Shown: piece by piece, positions 1-8,096 of the stretch
Numbering within the stretch: position 1 is the stretch's first letter
Layout: every line of letters begins with the position of its first letter
Assembly: GCF_001647025.1 (NCBI RefSeq)
Contig: NZ_LUKQ02000011.1
Coordinates: 1-47,070, forward strand
DNA: 47,070 bases
Origin: Endozoicomonas atrinae
GTDB lineage: Bacteria > Pseudomonadota > Gammaproteobacteria > Pseudomonadales > Endozoicomonadaceae
Reading direction: 5' to 3'
Translations under genes and position numbers: made by a program
Notes under the pieces: generated by a model
The model's input: only the letters and a program-made list of their open reading frames with translations
What the model was told of the DNA's origin: nothing
The model's database searches: none

Positions 1-215
1 GCGTCATTCGTAAGGCGATCAAGAACCGGAAGATTTTTCGGACTGATGAGTCAGTCATGAAGGTAATCTATCTGGCCATGGAAAAAGCTTCCGAGAAATG
101 GACCATGCCGATCAGGAACTGGAAAGCAGCCATGAACCGGTTTGAAATTATGTTTCCTGACCGGTTCAAGGAGTAATAGTTTTGGTGGCGTTTACACAGA
201 ATTATTTACAGGCTC
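1..215 (+). mobile_element. 3' end of an IS256-family insertion sequence
   Basis: The element enters from the left edge, so only its transposase C-terminus and right terminal inverted repeat are visible. The repeat lies at about 191-215 (tttacacagaattatttaca followed by ggctc). Its reverse complement begins gagcctgtaaataattctgt, which is typical of IS256-type ends. The element stops about 24 bases from the ygeV stop codon. The target duplication cannot be judged because the left end is missing. Confidence 0.8.
3..176 (+). CDS. IS256-family (mutator-type) transposase, C-terminal fragment
   Basis: An open frame runs from the window edge to a TAA at 174-176 and gives 57 residues. The fragment contains KVIYLAMEKASEKW and ends in PDRFKE. 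This tail, with the W-x6-W spacing and a final FPDRF-like motif, is characteristic of IS256-family DDE transposases. The catalytic residues lie outside the window, so completeness cannot be judged. The gene is co-located with a matching terminal inverted repeat at 191-215. Confidence 0.8.
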   Translation, partial: VIRKAIKNRKIFRTDESVMKVIYLAMEKASEKWTMPIRNWKAAMNRFEIMFPDRFKE

Positions 216-238
216 TTCAAAACAACCTTAGCGTTATT

Positions 239-2034
239 CTAGAAAAATTCACTCATTTCATGATCAAGATTATATTTTTTAATCTTACGATACAGTGTGG
301 CAATGCCTATTCCCAGCTCATCTGCCACACGCTGCTTTCCTTCATTTTTGCCAAAAGAACGAAGTGCCCTGCTTACCAGGAGCTTTTCCATTCTTTCCAG
401 ATTAAAGGCTTCCTGGTTCTTTGAAAATGTTTGGGTATCAACATCGATATGGCTTTCCAAATCATCTATTGGTAATGGGGCCATATCATTATTACAAATA
501 TTTGCAGGCAGTAAATCGACAGTGACCGACTCTCCAGGTTCAGCCATATTCACCAGATATTCAATAGTATTCGCCAGCTCCCGAACATTACCAGGCCAGG
601 ACCACATAGTCAGCACATCCATTGCCTCCATGGTTATTCCAGGTTTTGTTACCCCAAGAGCCAGTGCATGCTTTTTTAGAAAGAAGTCAACGAGCAAAGC
701 AACATCACCAACCCGATCACGCAGCGGTGGCAATTCCAGAGGAATCACATTCAGGCGGTAAAACAGATCTTCCCGGAATTTTTTTGCACTGACCAGACTT
801 TCAAAATTCTGATGGGTGGCTGAAATAACCCGGATATCCACAGGAATGACATTGGAGGCACCTACCGGAATGATCTCCCTGCGATCCAAGACTCGAAGCA
901 ACTTTGCCTGCAGATGCAGAGGCATATCGCCAATTTCATCCAGAAAGAGCGTACCGCCATCGGCCTTTTTCACCAGGCCTTCCCGCCCCTGGTTAGATGC
1001 TCCGGTAAATGCCCCTCTGGCATAGCCGAACAGTTCACTTTCCAGAAGCTGTTCAGGGATAGCTGCACAGTTAATGGCAACAAATGGCTGGTCTGCACGG
1101 TTGCCAGACTCATGAATCATCCGCGCCACGACTTCTTTACCCGAACCGCTTTCCCCACGGATCAGCACACTGGAAGGGCTGGATGCAATTCGTGCAATCT
1201 GTTGACGTAGCTTATTAACGGCGGGAGAGCTCCCAACCATTTCTGTTCGATTACCAGGAAGAGGTTTTACACCTTGCACAGAAAACTGTGCCCGGAGCAC
1301 AAGGAAACGGCGCTCATCCAGTATCAGCATGCGACCGGGTAGTATCTTTTCCTGCTCGCCCACCTGAATAATAAACTCCTCCTGTTGATGGTTACCTTCC
1401 CTGGTTCTCCCAAAAGGCCTTACCTGAACACCATTGATCCGGCTATTGGACTCCACACCCAGTAACTTTCTGGCAGCTGCGTTCATATGCTGACATACTC
1501 CCTTGCTATCCAGCTCCAGCAACCCTTCAACCAAATCTTCCCCGACGTCCTTGAGCATCAATTCACTGCGGCGAACCTTATCGTGGTAGATACTCTCCAT
1601 GGTTTTGGCAATAAACAGCTGTGCCGTGTTTTCAATGGACTCAATATAGAAGTCGATGTTACCCAGCAGTTTTTCCCGCTGCTCTTCGCTGAAACAGACA
1701 AGGCTGATCACGCCAATACAGTCACCGTGAAAGATAACCGGGACACCAAGAAACGCTTTTTCCCTGCAACCCACACGCCGGCTGCACATCAAACATCCGG
1801 ATCCTGACCAGAACGCTCAATCACTTTATGACGACGGGTGCTGATGACAGACTTGAAGGCATTGGTCCCCGTCGTCAGCGGACGACCAAGATTACTGGAG
1901 TAGGGACCCGTACCGGCAATCCGTACCAGGTTGTCATCCACCACTTCCACATCCAGATTCAACATTCTGGACAGTACCTGTACAAAACGGAGCACCGTAG
2001 ACTGGATGGACATCAAGCGGGATGAGGACTGCAT
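239..2034 (-). pseudogene. ygeV: YgeV-like sigma-54-dependent transcriptional activator, split by a frameshift
   Basis: Two abutting frames together make one YgeV-type regulator of about 598 residues, close to E. coli YgeV (about 592). The N-terminal part (2034 to 1789) ends early. The second frame carries the rest: a GAF/PAS-like sensor, then a AAA+ domain with Walker A GESGSGKE, the sigma-54-contacting GAFTGA loop, Walker B GTLFLDE, and a C-terminal Fis-type helix-turn-helix. One base is missing near 1796-1798, just after codons for QDP. Restoring it joins the frames through a Cys-x2-Cys-x5-Cys stretch. It lies next to mocA, yqeC, yqeB and the ygeWXY-hyuA-xdh genes, which it would be expected to control. 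The 517-residue fragment keeps ATPase and DNA-binding domains and has in-frame ATG codons at its start, so a truncated activator is possible. A sequencing error cannot be excluded. Confidence 0.85.
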
Positions 2035-2254
2035 CTTTTGGGGTCTTCTTGTGTGATTACCCCTTTATTGTCCATTTCAGAAGAGCTCAGTGCCTTGAGC
2101 CAGAGCAGTATTTCGAACGGATAAATACGACACAGTCCCTTTTCAATTAATCAACGAAAGGCTTTGAAAACCAGTTCAATTGTTTTCACAGATATTCAAT
2201 TCGGTTAACTGCCAGTTATTGACTCAAGTCACGGACAGCCAGTGCGCATCATTG

Positions 2255-2887
2255 TCATGCTAATTGCAGCTGCTGGTAGCGTTCTGGCGTATCAATATCC
2301 TGATGAATGGCATCAGTGCCCACCGAGATATAACGATGGGGAGCAGCCAGTAACAAGGATTTCATCCGGGACTGGGGAGGAGCATTCAGGATGGCTTCAA
2401 ATGCACTGCGATGCAAAAGGACCGGGTGACCTGGTTGCTCATCAGCAGCGCTTACGACGGGAAAGAGGGTATCAAAATCCCGTTGTCGCCAGAGTTCGGA
2501 GAATACGGTGGGAGGAATCAGCGGCATATCACCATGGGTGATAAACAGATAGTCCGTTTCACAATGACTGATACCCGCTTGAATTGAACTGAAAAGCCCA
2601 AGGGAGTACGCCTGATTGTGAACCAGCTTGATTCGGGGGTGATTCTCATATCGTGAGTGAATTTCTTCACCTCGGTAGCCCGTCACCAGAATAACCCGTT
2701 GGCAGAAACAGAGCGCATTGGCAATGCTGCAGTCAAGAATGGTTTCACTGCCGTCCAGCTCTTTATTTGACTCTCTGTTCGCTTCCCTGTTGGAGAAGGG
2801 CAGCATCATTTTCCAGCGCCCCATTCGTGATGAGAGCCCTGCTGCAGTGATCAGACAATCCACAGGTTTGGTTAAATCCGCTGACAT
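2255..2887 (-). CDS. mocA: MocA/YgfJ-type molybdenum cofactor nucleotidyltransferase
   Basis: This 210-residue protein belongs to the MobA-like NTP-transferase family. Residues 12-30 hold the nucleotide-binding signature L-I-T-A-A-G-L-S-S-R-M-G-x-x-K; the family then uses HGDMPL (seen mid-protein) for metal binding. MocA adds CMP to molybdopterin to make the cytosine dinucleotide cofactor used by xanthine-dehydrogenase-type enzymes, here plausibly XdhABC. It is about 18 residues longer than E. coli MocA, with an insertion after the signature. It is divergent from yqeC with only 33 bases between the start codons, so the two probably share a control region. In E. coli these genes are also neighbours. 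Substrate choice (CTP rather than GTP) is inferred from context. Confidence 0.85.
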   Translation of the reverse strand: MSADLTKPVDCLITAAGLSSRMGRWKMMLPFSNREANRESNKELDGSETILDCSIANALCFCQRVILVTGYRGEEIHSRYENHPRIKLVHNQAYSLGLFSSIQAGISHCETDYLFITHGDMPLIPPTVFSELWRQRDFDTLFPVVSAADEQPGHPVLLHRSAFEAILNAPPQSRMKSLLLAAPHRYISVGTDAIHQDIDTPERYQQLQLA

Positions 2888-2920
2888 AGTGAAGCTCTCA
2901 TCAATTCAAGGGAGAATGTC

Positions 2921-3736
2921 ATGTTCAAGTTTCCAGGTAGCCTGTCATGGATAAGCCCGGAAGAAGACCGCATTATTGCGGCAACCGGAGCCGGAGGAAA
3001 GACCAGCTGCCTGGAATACCTTGCGCTTCAGTTCAAGCAGTTGGGACACAGAGTACTGCTGACCACGACGACACGAATTTTCCGGCCTTCTCAAACTGGC
3101 TTTGGTCAATATATAGACCGACTGATTGAAAGTAATGTTCTTGAACAGGCAGGAATCGAACCCAAGGCGTCATCAATCACGTTAGCAGGCTTCCCAGACG
3201 AGAACCCTGAAAAACTGAAGGGACTGTCTCTCGCAGATATCCAGCAACTGATCGAACTTGATATATACGACAACATCCTTATAGAGGCCGATGGTTCCAG
3301 ACAGCGGCCATTAAAAGCCCCCAGAGATGATGAACCAGTTCTGCCTGACGACTGCCAGATCATTATAGGTGTGACCGGCTGGAATGGTATCTCTAATCCT
3401 GTCAGCCCACAGAATATTCACCGCTGGGAACAGTTCGTCAATATTACCGGGTTGTCTGAAGGTGAAAGACCAACCCCCAGAACCCTGTTTCCACTACTTA
3501 ATGACAAGCACGGCCTTTTCAAAAATGCACCAGCCAGCGCACGCAAGGTCTGGCTAATCAATCAGGTAGACCAGCTTTCAGACCGCACATGTGCCAGAGA
3601 ATTTATCGCATCGGTGCAATCCCTTTCACCACCACTTCATCACTATGTCATTAGCAGTTTCCGGAGCCAGTCAGCCCCATTTGTAGAGGGTATCACCTGG
3701 AAAACTGAATCATCTGAGAATAATCATTTAATTTGA
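2921..3736 (+). CDS. yqeC: YqeC-family selenium/molybdenum hydroxylase accessory protein
   Basis: A 271-residue protein with a P-loop at residues 23-29 (GAGGKTS) and a downstream I-E-A-D-G-S-R motif, both typical of the YqeC family. The family is tied to selenium-dependent molybdenum hydroxylases and is thought to act in maturation of a labile-selenium molybdenum cofactor. The exact reaction is not established. The ATG follows AAGGGAGAA. The stop is 15 bases before yqeB, so the two are almost certainly cotranscribed. Length matches the family (about 250-270). Confidence 0.85.
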   Translation: MFKFPGSLSWISPEEDRIIAATGAGGKTSCLEYLALQFKQLGHRVLLTTTTRIFRPSQTGFGQYIDRLIESNVLEQAGIEPKASSITLAGFPDENPEKLKGLSLADIQQLIELDIYDNILIEADGSRQRPLKAPRDDEPVLPDDCQIIIGVTGWNGISNPVSPQNIHRWEQFVNITGLSEGERPTPRTLFPLLNDKHGLFKNAPASARKVWLINQVDQLSDRTCAREFIASVQSLSPPLHHYVISSFRSQSAPFVEGITWKTESSENNHLI

Positions 3737-3751
3737 TAATGGGGGAAACCA

Positions 3752-5374
3752 ATGAACATTTTTGCAGAAGCGGCTCGACTCTATGAACAGAATACCCCTT
3801 TTGCTTTAGCCTCAATTATAGAAACCAAAGGGTCTGCTCCCCGTCATGATGCCATACTGCTTATACAGGAAGATGGCCGGACCCAGGGAACCATTGGTGG
3901 CGGCATGATCGAGCGGCATGTGATCAGTGAAGCTATTGATGCATTGAAGGAAGGTCGCTCCAGAGTGGTAAAAGGCAGTATGTCCAGAACCGGCAAAGAT
4001 GCCATGGATATGGACTGCGGTGGAACCATGACCGTCCATATTGATGTGCAGGGCATCCGCCCGGACATGCTGTTAATCGGTGGGGGTCATGTGAACCGTG
4101 CCGTGGCAAAACTGGCATCCGAGCTGGGTTACCGGATTACCGTTGTAGACTCATGGGAACCCAACCTGAATGCAAAGCTGTTTCCACCCAATACTCAGCT
4201 TATTCTGGGAGAGACTATTCAGGATGCCATTGATCAGGTGACCATTCGAGACAATACACAGGTCATCATTGCAACCAACCATGAAGACACGACCGCATTA
4301 CCAGCCATTCTCAAAAGCCCGGCCCGTCATATCGGTCAGCTGGCCAGTCGTCGCAAGGTAGAAACGCTTCATAATAAATGCCTTGAACTCGGAATCAGCG
4401 AAGCGCGTTTTCAAGAAGTTCGCACCCCGGTAGGTCTGGATATTGGAGCAGAAAGCCCGGAAGAAATTGCGGTGAGTATTATGGGAGAAATTCTGGCACT
4501 TTCCCGTGGCAAGACATTAAGAAAAAGTGGCGGGAAGCCAGCAATACTCTCTTCTGTAACCAATGGTCATGATAATCTTGTGATCATCCGGGGTGCTGGT
4601 GACCTGGCATCCGGTACTGCCGTCAAACTGCATAACAGTGGCTATAAAGTGGTCATGCTGGATCTGCCAAAACCAACGGTGATTCGTACCAATGTTTCTT
4701 TCGCTGGTGCTCTATTGAACGAAAGTGGTCAGATAACCGTTGAGGGCATCACTGCACAAAAAGCCCGGTCCGTTGCTGATGCACTGAGAATTATCAATAA
4801 CGGTCGTATCCCGATCATGGTCGATCCGGATGGCCAGACACTCCGTCAGTTTAAACCGGCGGTACTGGTTGATGGCATTCTGGCCAAGCAAAACCTGGGG
4901 ACGCATCGGAAAATGGCACCGGTGACCATTGCGCTTGGCCCTGGATTCAATGCGGGACAGGATGTTGATGCCGTCATTGAGACCTGCCGGGGTCATAACC
5001 TGGCCAGAGTCATTTACCAGGGAGAAGCTGAACCCAATACCGGAAAGCCTGGCACTATCATGGGCTACGCAGAAGAGCGAGTATTACGGGCCCCCTGTGC
5101 CGGTCAAGTTATCCCAGAAGTAGCCATTGGTGAGCTGGTTGAAGAAGGACAGATCGTTGCAAACATCAGTACAGAGATTGGAAACCAGCCGGTGATTACC
5201 CGGATTGGAGGTAAGGTTCGGGGTATGATCAGCACAGGATCTGAAGTCCCTCCAGGATTCAAAATTGGTGATATTGACCCACGAGGAGCCAGTGTTGATC
5301 ATACCACCGTTTCTGATAAAGCCCGTGCTATTGCCGGTGGGGTTCTGGAAGCGATACTGAAACTTTCACCTTGA
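3752..5374 (+). CDS. yqeB: YqeB-family selenium-dependent molybdenum hydroxylase maturation protein
   Basis: A 540-residue protein, matching E. coli YqeB (541). The N-terminal third is an XdhC/CoxI-type domain: the ASIIETKGSAPR and GTIGGGMIE motifs are followed by a Rossmann segment MLLIGGGHVNRAV near residues 106-118. The C-terminal part begins with IIRGAGDLASGTAVKL near residue 280, the hallmark of the EF2563/YqeB selenium-dependent family. Proteins of this type are believed to insert sulfur or selenium into the molybdenum cofactor of xanthine-dehydrogenase-like enzymes. The likely client here is XdhABC. It is preceded by GGGGGAAACC and forms a two-gene operon with yqeC. The downstream end is a palindromic repeat that may serve as terminator. 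Confidence 0.87.
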   Translation: MNIFAEAARLYEQNTPFALASIIETKGSAPRHDAILLIQEDGRTQGTIGGGMIERHVISEAIDALKEGRSRVVKGSMSRTGKDAMDMDCGGTMTVHIDVQGIRPDMLLIGGGHVNRAVAKLASELGYRITVVDSWEPNLNAKLFPPNTQLILGETIQDAIDQVTIRDNTQVIIATNHEDTTALPAILKSPARHIGQLASRRKVETLHNKCLELGISEARFQEVRTPVGLDIGAESPEEIAVSIMGEILALSRGKTLRKSGGKPAILSSVTNGHDNLVIIRGAGDLASGTAVKLHNSGYKVVMLDLPKPTVIRTNVSFAGALLNESGQITVEGITAQKARSVADALRIINNGRIPIMVDPDGQTLRQFKPAVLVDGILAKQNLGTHRKMAPVTIALGPGFNAGQDVDAVIETCRGHNLARVIYQGEAEPNTGKPGTIMGYAEERVLRAPCAGQVIPEVAIGELVEEGQIVANISTEIGNQPVITRIGGKVRGMISTGSEVPPGFKIGDIDPRGASVDHTTVSDKARAIAGGVLEAILKLSP

Positions 5375-5385
5375 GATTACTTTTT

Positions 5386-5460
5386 GAACCATGGAGGTCA
5401 CAACGTTCACAGTGGAAATGCAAACGCTTTCTTTGTGCTCTTCGTGATCTCCGTGGTTCA
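5386..5460. repeat. REP-like inverted repeat (gaacca...tggttc), copy 1
   Basis: The arms are gaaccatggaggtcac and gtgatctccgtggttc, separated by about 43 bases. A better-preserved relative lies at 12144-12200 after hyuA. Both sit directly downstream of a plus-strand operon end, so the folded RNA could act as a 3' end or stability element. Confidence 0.6.
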
Positions 5461-5647
5461 ATCAGTGCATGCAGAACATGTAGACATACTCAATTTAATC
5501 CAAACCCCCATTCCACTATAAAGCCCCCTTTTTATTTCTCTCATCAATAAAACCGATGACATTCTGAAGCTCTGCTATGCTGATCATGCAGTCAGTGCAC
5601 AGCTGTATCTATAAAGCTGCCATCACCTGAATACCAGGTTGAAAAAT

Positions 5648-5686
5648 AGCACTCGCTTTTTTACAAAAATTTTTAATACGAGTGCT
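5648..5686. promoter_or_regulatory. Palindromic site upstream of the coiled-coil gene
   Basis: AGCACTCG at 5648-5655 is an exact inverted repeat of CGAGTGCT at 5679-5686 around an A/T-only core. The spacing (about three helical turns between centres) would suit a dimeric regulator, or the sequence may fold as an RNA hairpin. No binding protein can be named. Confidence 0.35.
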
Positions 5687-5754
5687 TTATGGCTGTCTAA
5701 ATACAAAATGTTTAAACACAAGGCTTTGTAACACAACAAAAGACAGGTAGCTGT

Positions 5755-6336
5755 ATGTCGCTAGAAACAAGAGTTGAGATGCTGGAGAAACAACACCAGT
5801 CCCTCTACAACACGATTCATGGCCTGGTGAAAGCGATGGCGGATATCAAACACATCGCGCTTAAAAACCAGCATGAAATCATTGGCGTCAAAGTCAACAT
5901 GTCTGGGATTCAGGCTGAAGTTACCGGCGTTAAGGAAGATGTCTCGGAGCTGGCTCAGGCCACATTGTCCGGTTTTGAGCGTACCAGTGAGTTAATGGAT
6001 AACACCCATAAGATTCTGGATGATATCAGCGAGCATCTGGACACCATTAATGGTCGGCTGGATGAAACCAATAAACTGGTCGATGGTACCCATGAGCGTG
6101 TTGATGAAACCTATGAACGGTTAAACGAGACGAATGAACGTCTCGGTGAAAACAATGAACGACTTGACGAAGCCAATGAACGGCTGGATGAAAACAATGA
6201 GCGACTCAGCAGTACTAATGAATGGCTTGGAGGCATTAACCAACGCCTTGAAGGTGTGGAGAGTCAGGTAAAAGAGGTTCGAAAAGACATTCTCACTCTT
6301 GGTCAGATGATCAAGCATCGGCTACCAGAAAAGTAA
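5755..6336 (+). CDS. Hypothetical heptad-repeat coiled-coil protein
   Basis: A 193-residue protein without a recognised enzymatic domain, signal peptide or membrane segment. Residues about 100-175 consist of seven-residue units of the type E-x-N-E-R-L-x (for example ETNERLG, ENNERLD, EANERLD, ENNERLS). They are encoded by imperfect 21-base tandem repeats. This predicts a long parallel coiled coil with Leu at core positions and Asn on the stripe opposite. The N-terminal half is also helical, with MLEKQHQSLYNTIHGL. Starts at ATG after AGACAGGTAGCT. It is inserted between the cofactor genes and ygeW and is not part of the enteric cluster. Function unknown; the repeat copy number may vary between strains. 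Confidence 0.75.
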   Translation: MSLETRVEMLEKQHQSLYNTIHGLVKAMADIKHIALKNQHEIIGVKVNMSGIQAEVTGVKEDVSELAQATLSGFERTSELMDNTHKILDDISEHLDTINGRLDETNKLVDGTHERVDETYERLNETNERLGENNERLDEANERLDENNERLSSTNEWLGGINQRLEGVESQVKEVRKDILTLGQMIKHRLPEK

Positions 6337-6828
6337 TTTTTTCAACCTCCCTTGTTGGCACATCTGGCAGGTACCTTAGGTTTTGTTGACATAAGCCCTG
6401 CCTCATTTAACCAAACTACTGTCACTTTGATTATCAACGCACTTTAAAATTATCAAACTGATAGATCAAAACGAACCTGTCGCATCTTTGGGGCTGATAA
6501 AAATTTGCTTCAAGTCATTTTTTTATTTTCTGCCAGCCTCACCTCTATTAACTTACTTTTTAACCAGCCGTCCAAAACCCTCAGTTATCAATGGCTGCAG
6601 GATAATAACGAACAGAACACATCGAACTCCATCCCTGTTTTTCCTTTTCTCACAGCATCCTCACAAAAGTTGGCACGCAAGTTGGCTATTAAAAGATACC
6701 AGTTAGCCATCTGACTGATTTACCAGGGTCGCCTCTTCAACTGCGCCAGACTCAGTCAAACAACAACCCCAGATCCGATAGCACTGTCTTCGCTCAAAGG
6801 GTCTGATATTCAGAAAAAAGGAAATACC
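6337..6828. other. Intergenic region upstream of ygeW
   Basis: This 492-base region carries no supported gene. Two things stand out: a near-consensus sigma-54 -24 element at 6671, and at 6377-6392 a 16-base sequence that matches 14 of 16 bases of the end of the MITE found at 12227. It is the likely promoter region for the ygeWXY-hyuA operon. Confidence 0.55.
6671..6687 (+). promoter_or_regulatory. Possible sigma-54 promoter for ygeW operon (imperfect spacing)
   Basis: TGGCACG at 6671-6677 is a perfect -24 box. It is followed by TTGGCT at 6682-6687, which resembles the -12 box TTGCW but places GC one base too far (11 instead of 10 bases after GG). A sigma-54 promoter would fit control by the YgeV-type activator encoded at the start of the window. 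The spacing fault makes this weak. Confidence 0.3.
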
Positions 6829-8019
6829 GTGAGCAATTTCGACCAGTTACTTCAAGATATCAAGGCACTGAACACCAAACTGCATAGCAAAGACTTTCTC
6901 CTGACCTGGGAACAGTCTACCGATGAATTGAAGCAGGTATTGAAAGTAGCAGAAGGCCTGCGCCTGCTGCGCAACGAAAACATCTCTACCAAAGTTTTCG
7001 ACAGCGGCCTCGGTGTTTCCCTGTTCCGTGATAACTCTACCCGTACCCGTTTCTCCTTCACCTCCGCCTGTAACATGCTGGGTCTGGCAATCCAGGATCT
7101 GGATGAAGGCAAGTCCCAGATTGCTCACGGCGAAACTGTTCGTGAAACCGCCAACATGATCTCTTTCTGTGCTGACGTGATCGGTATCCGCGATGACATG
7201 TACCTGGGCTATGGTAACCAGTACATGCGTGAAGTTGGCTCAGCTCTGGACTTCGGCAAGGAAAACGGTGTTCTGGCTCAACGTCCTGGCATGGTAAACC
7301 TGCAGTGCGATATCGACCACCCAACCCAGAGCATGGCTGACCTGGCATGGCTGATCGAGCATTTTGGCAGTCTGGAAAATCTGAAAGGCAAGAAGATTGC
7401 CATGACCTGGGCTTACTCTCCAAGCTACGGCAAGCCTCTCTCCGTACCACAGGGCATCATCGGCCTGATGACCCGCTTCGGTATGGATGTCACTCTGGCT
7501 CACCCAGAAGGCTATGACCTGATTCCTGAAGTCGTTGAAACTGCGGGTCGCCAGGCAGCAGAAAGTGGCGGCAGCTTCACTCAGGTAAGCACCATGGCTG
7601 AAGCCTTCAAGGATGCTGATATTGTTTATCCTAAGTCCTGGGCACCTTACCACGTCATGGGTCGTCGTACTGACCTGCTGAAAGCTGGCGACCACGCTGG
7701 TCTGAAGACCCTTGAACAGGAATGCCTGGCTCAGAACGCTCTGCACAAAGACTGGCACTGCACCGAAGAAATGATGAAGCATACCCGCAATGGTGAAGCG
7801 CTTTACATGCACTGCCTGCCTGCAGACATCACCGGTGTTTCCTGCAAGGAAGGTGAAGTAACCGAAGGTGTATTCAACAAGTACCTGATCGACACCTACA
7901 AAGAAGCTGGCTGGAAGCCTTACATCATTGCTTCCATGATCCTCAACCGCCGCTTTGCCAACCCAGACGTTGTGCTGGAAAACCTGATGAAGAAAGGCGC
8001 CCGTCGCGTTGACGCCTGA
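6829..8019 (+). CDS. ygeW: YgeW, putative carbamoyltransferase (knotted-fold transcarbamylase family)
   Basis: A 396-residue protein, the same length as E. coli YgeW. Residues 70-74 are STRTR, the carbamoyl-phosphate-binding motif of transcarbamylases. DHPTQ (about 165) and HCLP (about 332) are the other family signatures. YgeW-type enzymes are a distinct branch whose physiological acceptor is unsettled; in bacterial purine/uric-acid clusters they act beside YgeX, YgeY and HyuA. The start is GTG at 6829, preceded by AAAAAGGAAATACC. It heads ygeW-ygeX-ygeY-hyuA, with gaps of roughly 70-100 bases. No carbamate kinase (yqeA) follows in this window, unlike in E. coli. Confidence 0.9.
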   Translation: MSNFDQLLQDIKALNTKLHSKDFLLTWEQSTDELKQVLKVAEGLRLLRNENISTKVFDSGLGVSLFRDNSTRTRFSFTSACNMLGLAIQDLDEGKSQIAHGETVRETANMISFCADVIGIRDDMYLGYGNQYMREVGSALDFGKENGVLAQRPGMVNLQCDIDHPTQSMADLAWLIEHFGSLENLKGKKIAMTWAYSPSYGKPLSVPQGIIGLMTRFGMDVTLAHPEGYDLIPEVVETAGRQAAESGGSFTQVSTMAEAFKDADIVYPKSWAPYHVMGRRTDLLKAGDHAGLKTLEQECLAQNALHKDWHCTEEMMKHTRNGEALYMHCLPADITGVSCKEGEVTEGVFNKYLIDTYKEAGWKPYIIASMILNRRFANPDVVLENLMKKGARRVDA

Positions 8020-8031
8020 TTTTTCGGGAAA

Positions 8032-8065
8032 CGCTCCCTGACCGCCAGACTGGCAGCAGGGAGCG
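8032..8065 (+). other. Intergenic hairpin between ygeW and ygeX
   Basis: CGCTCCCTG (8032-8040) pairs with CAGGGAGCG (8057-8065), with an inner gccag/ctggc stem. No U tract follows, so this looks like an RNA processing or stability hairpin within the operon, not a terminator. Confidence 0.5.
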
Positions 8066-8096
8066 CTGCCAGCATTTGTGTTTGGGGGCACACGCC

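Larger units (their letters stand above)
5375..5754. other. Intergenic region between yqeB and the coiled-coil gene
   Basis: This 380-base stretch has no convincing gene. It holds a REP-like inverted repeat at 5386-5460 and an AT-rich leader with a symmetrical AGCACTCG/CGAGTGCT pair at 5648-5686 upstream of the next gene. Confidence 0.6.

Noticed and set aside
1789-1800. Programmed frameshift in ygeV
   Set aside because: No slippery heptamer or structure is evident; mutation or sequencing error is simpler.
6080-6230. Short tandem repeats considered as a CRISPR array
   Set aside because: They are in-frame 21-base units without unique spacers and encode a coiled coil.
6364-6380. tggcacatctggcagg considered as a sigma-54 promoter
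   Set aside because: GG-to-GC spacing is two bases too short and the -12 box does not match.
7240-8091. Long open frame antisense to ygeW (283 codons)
   Set aside because: Complementary frame of a well-matched gene; no family resemblance or ribosome site.
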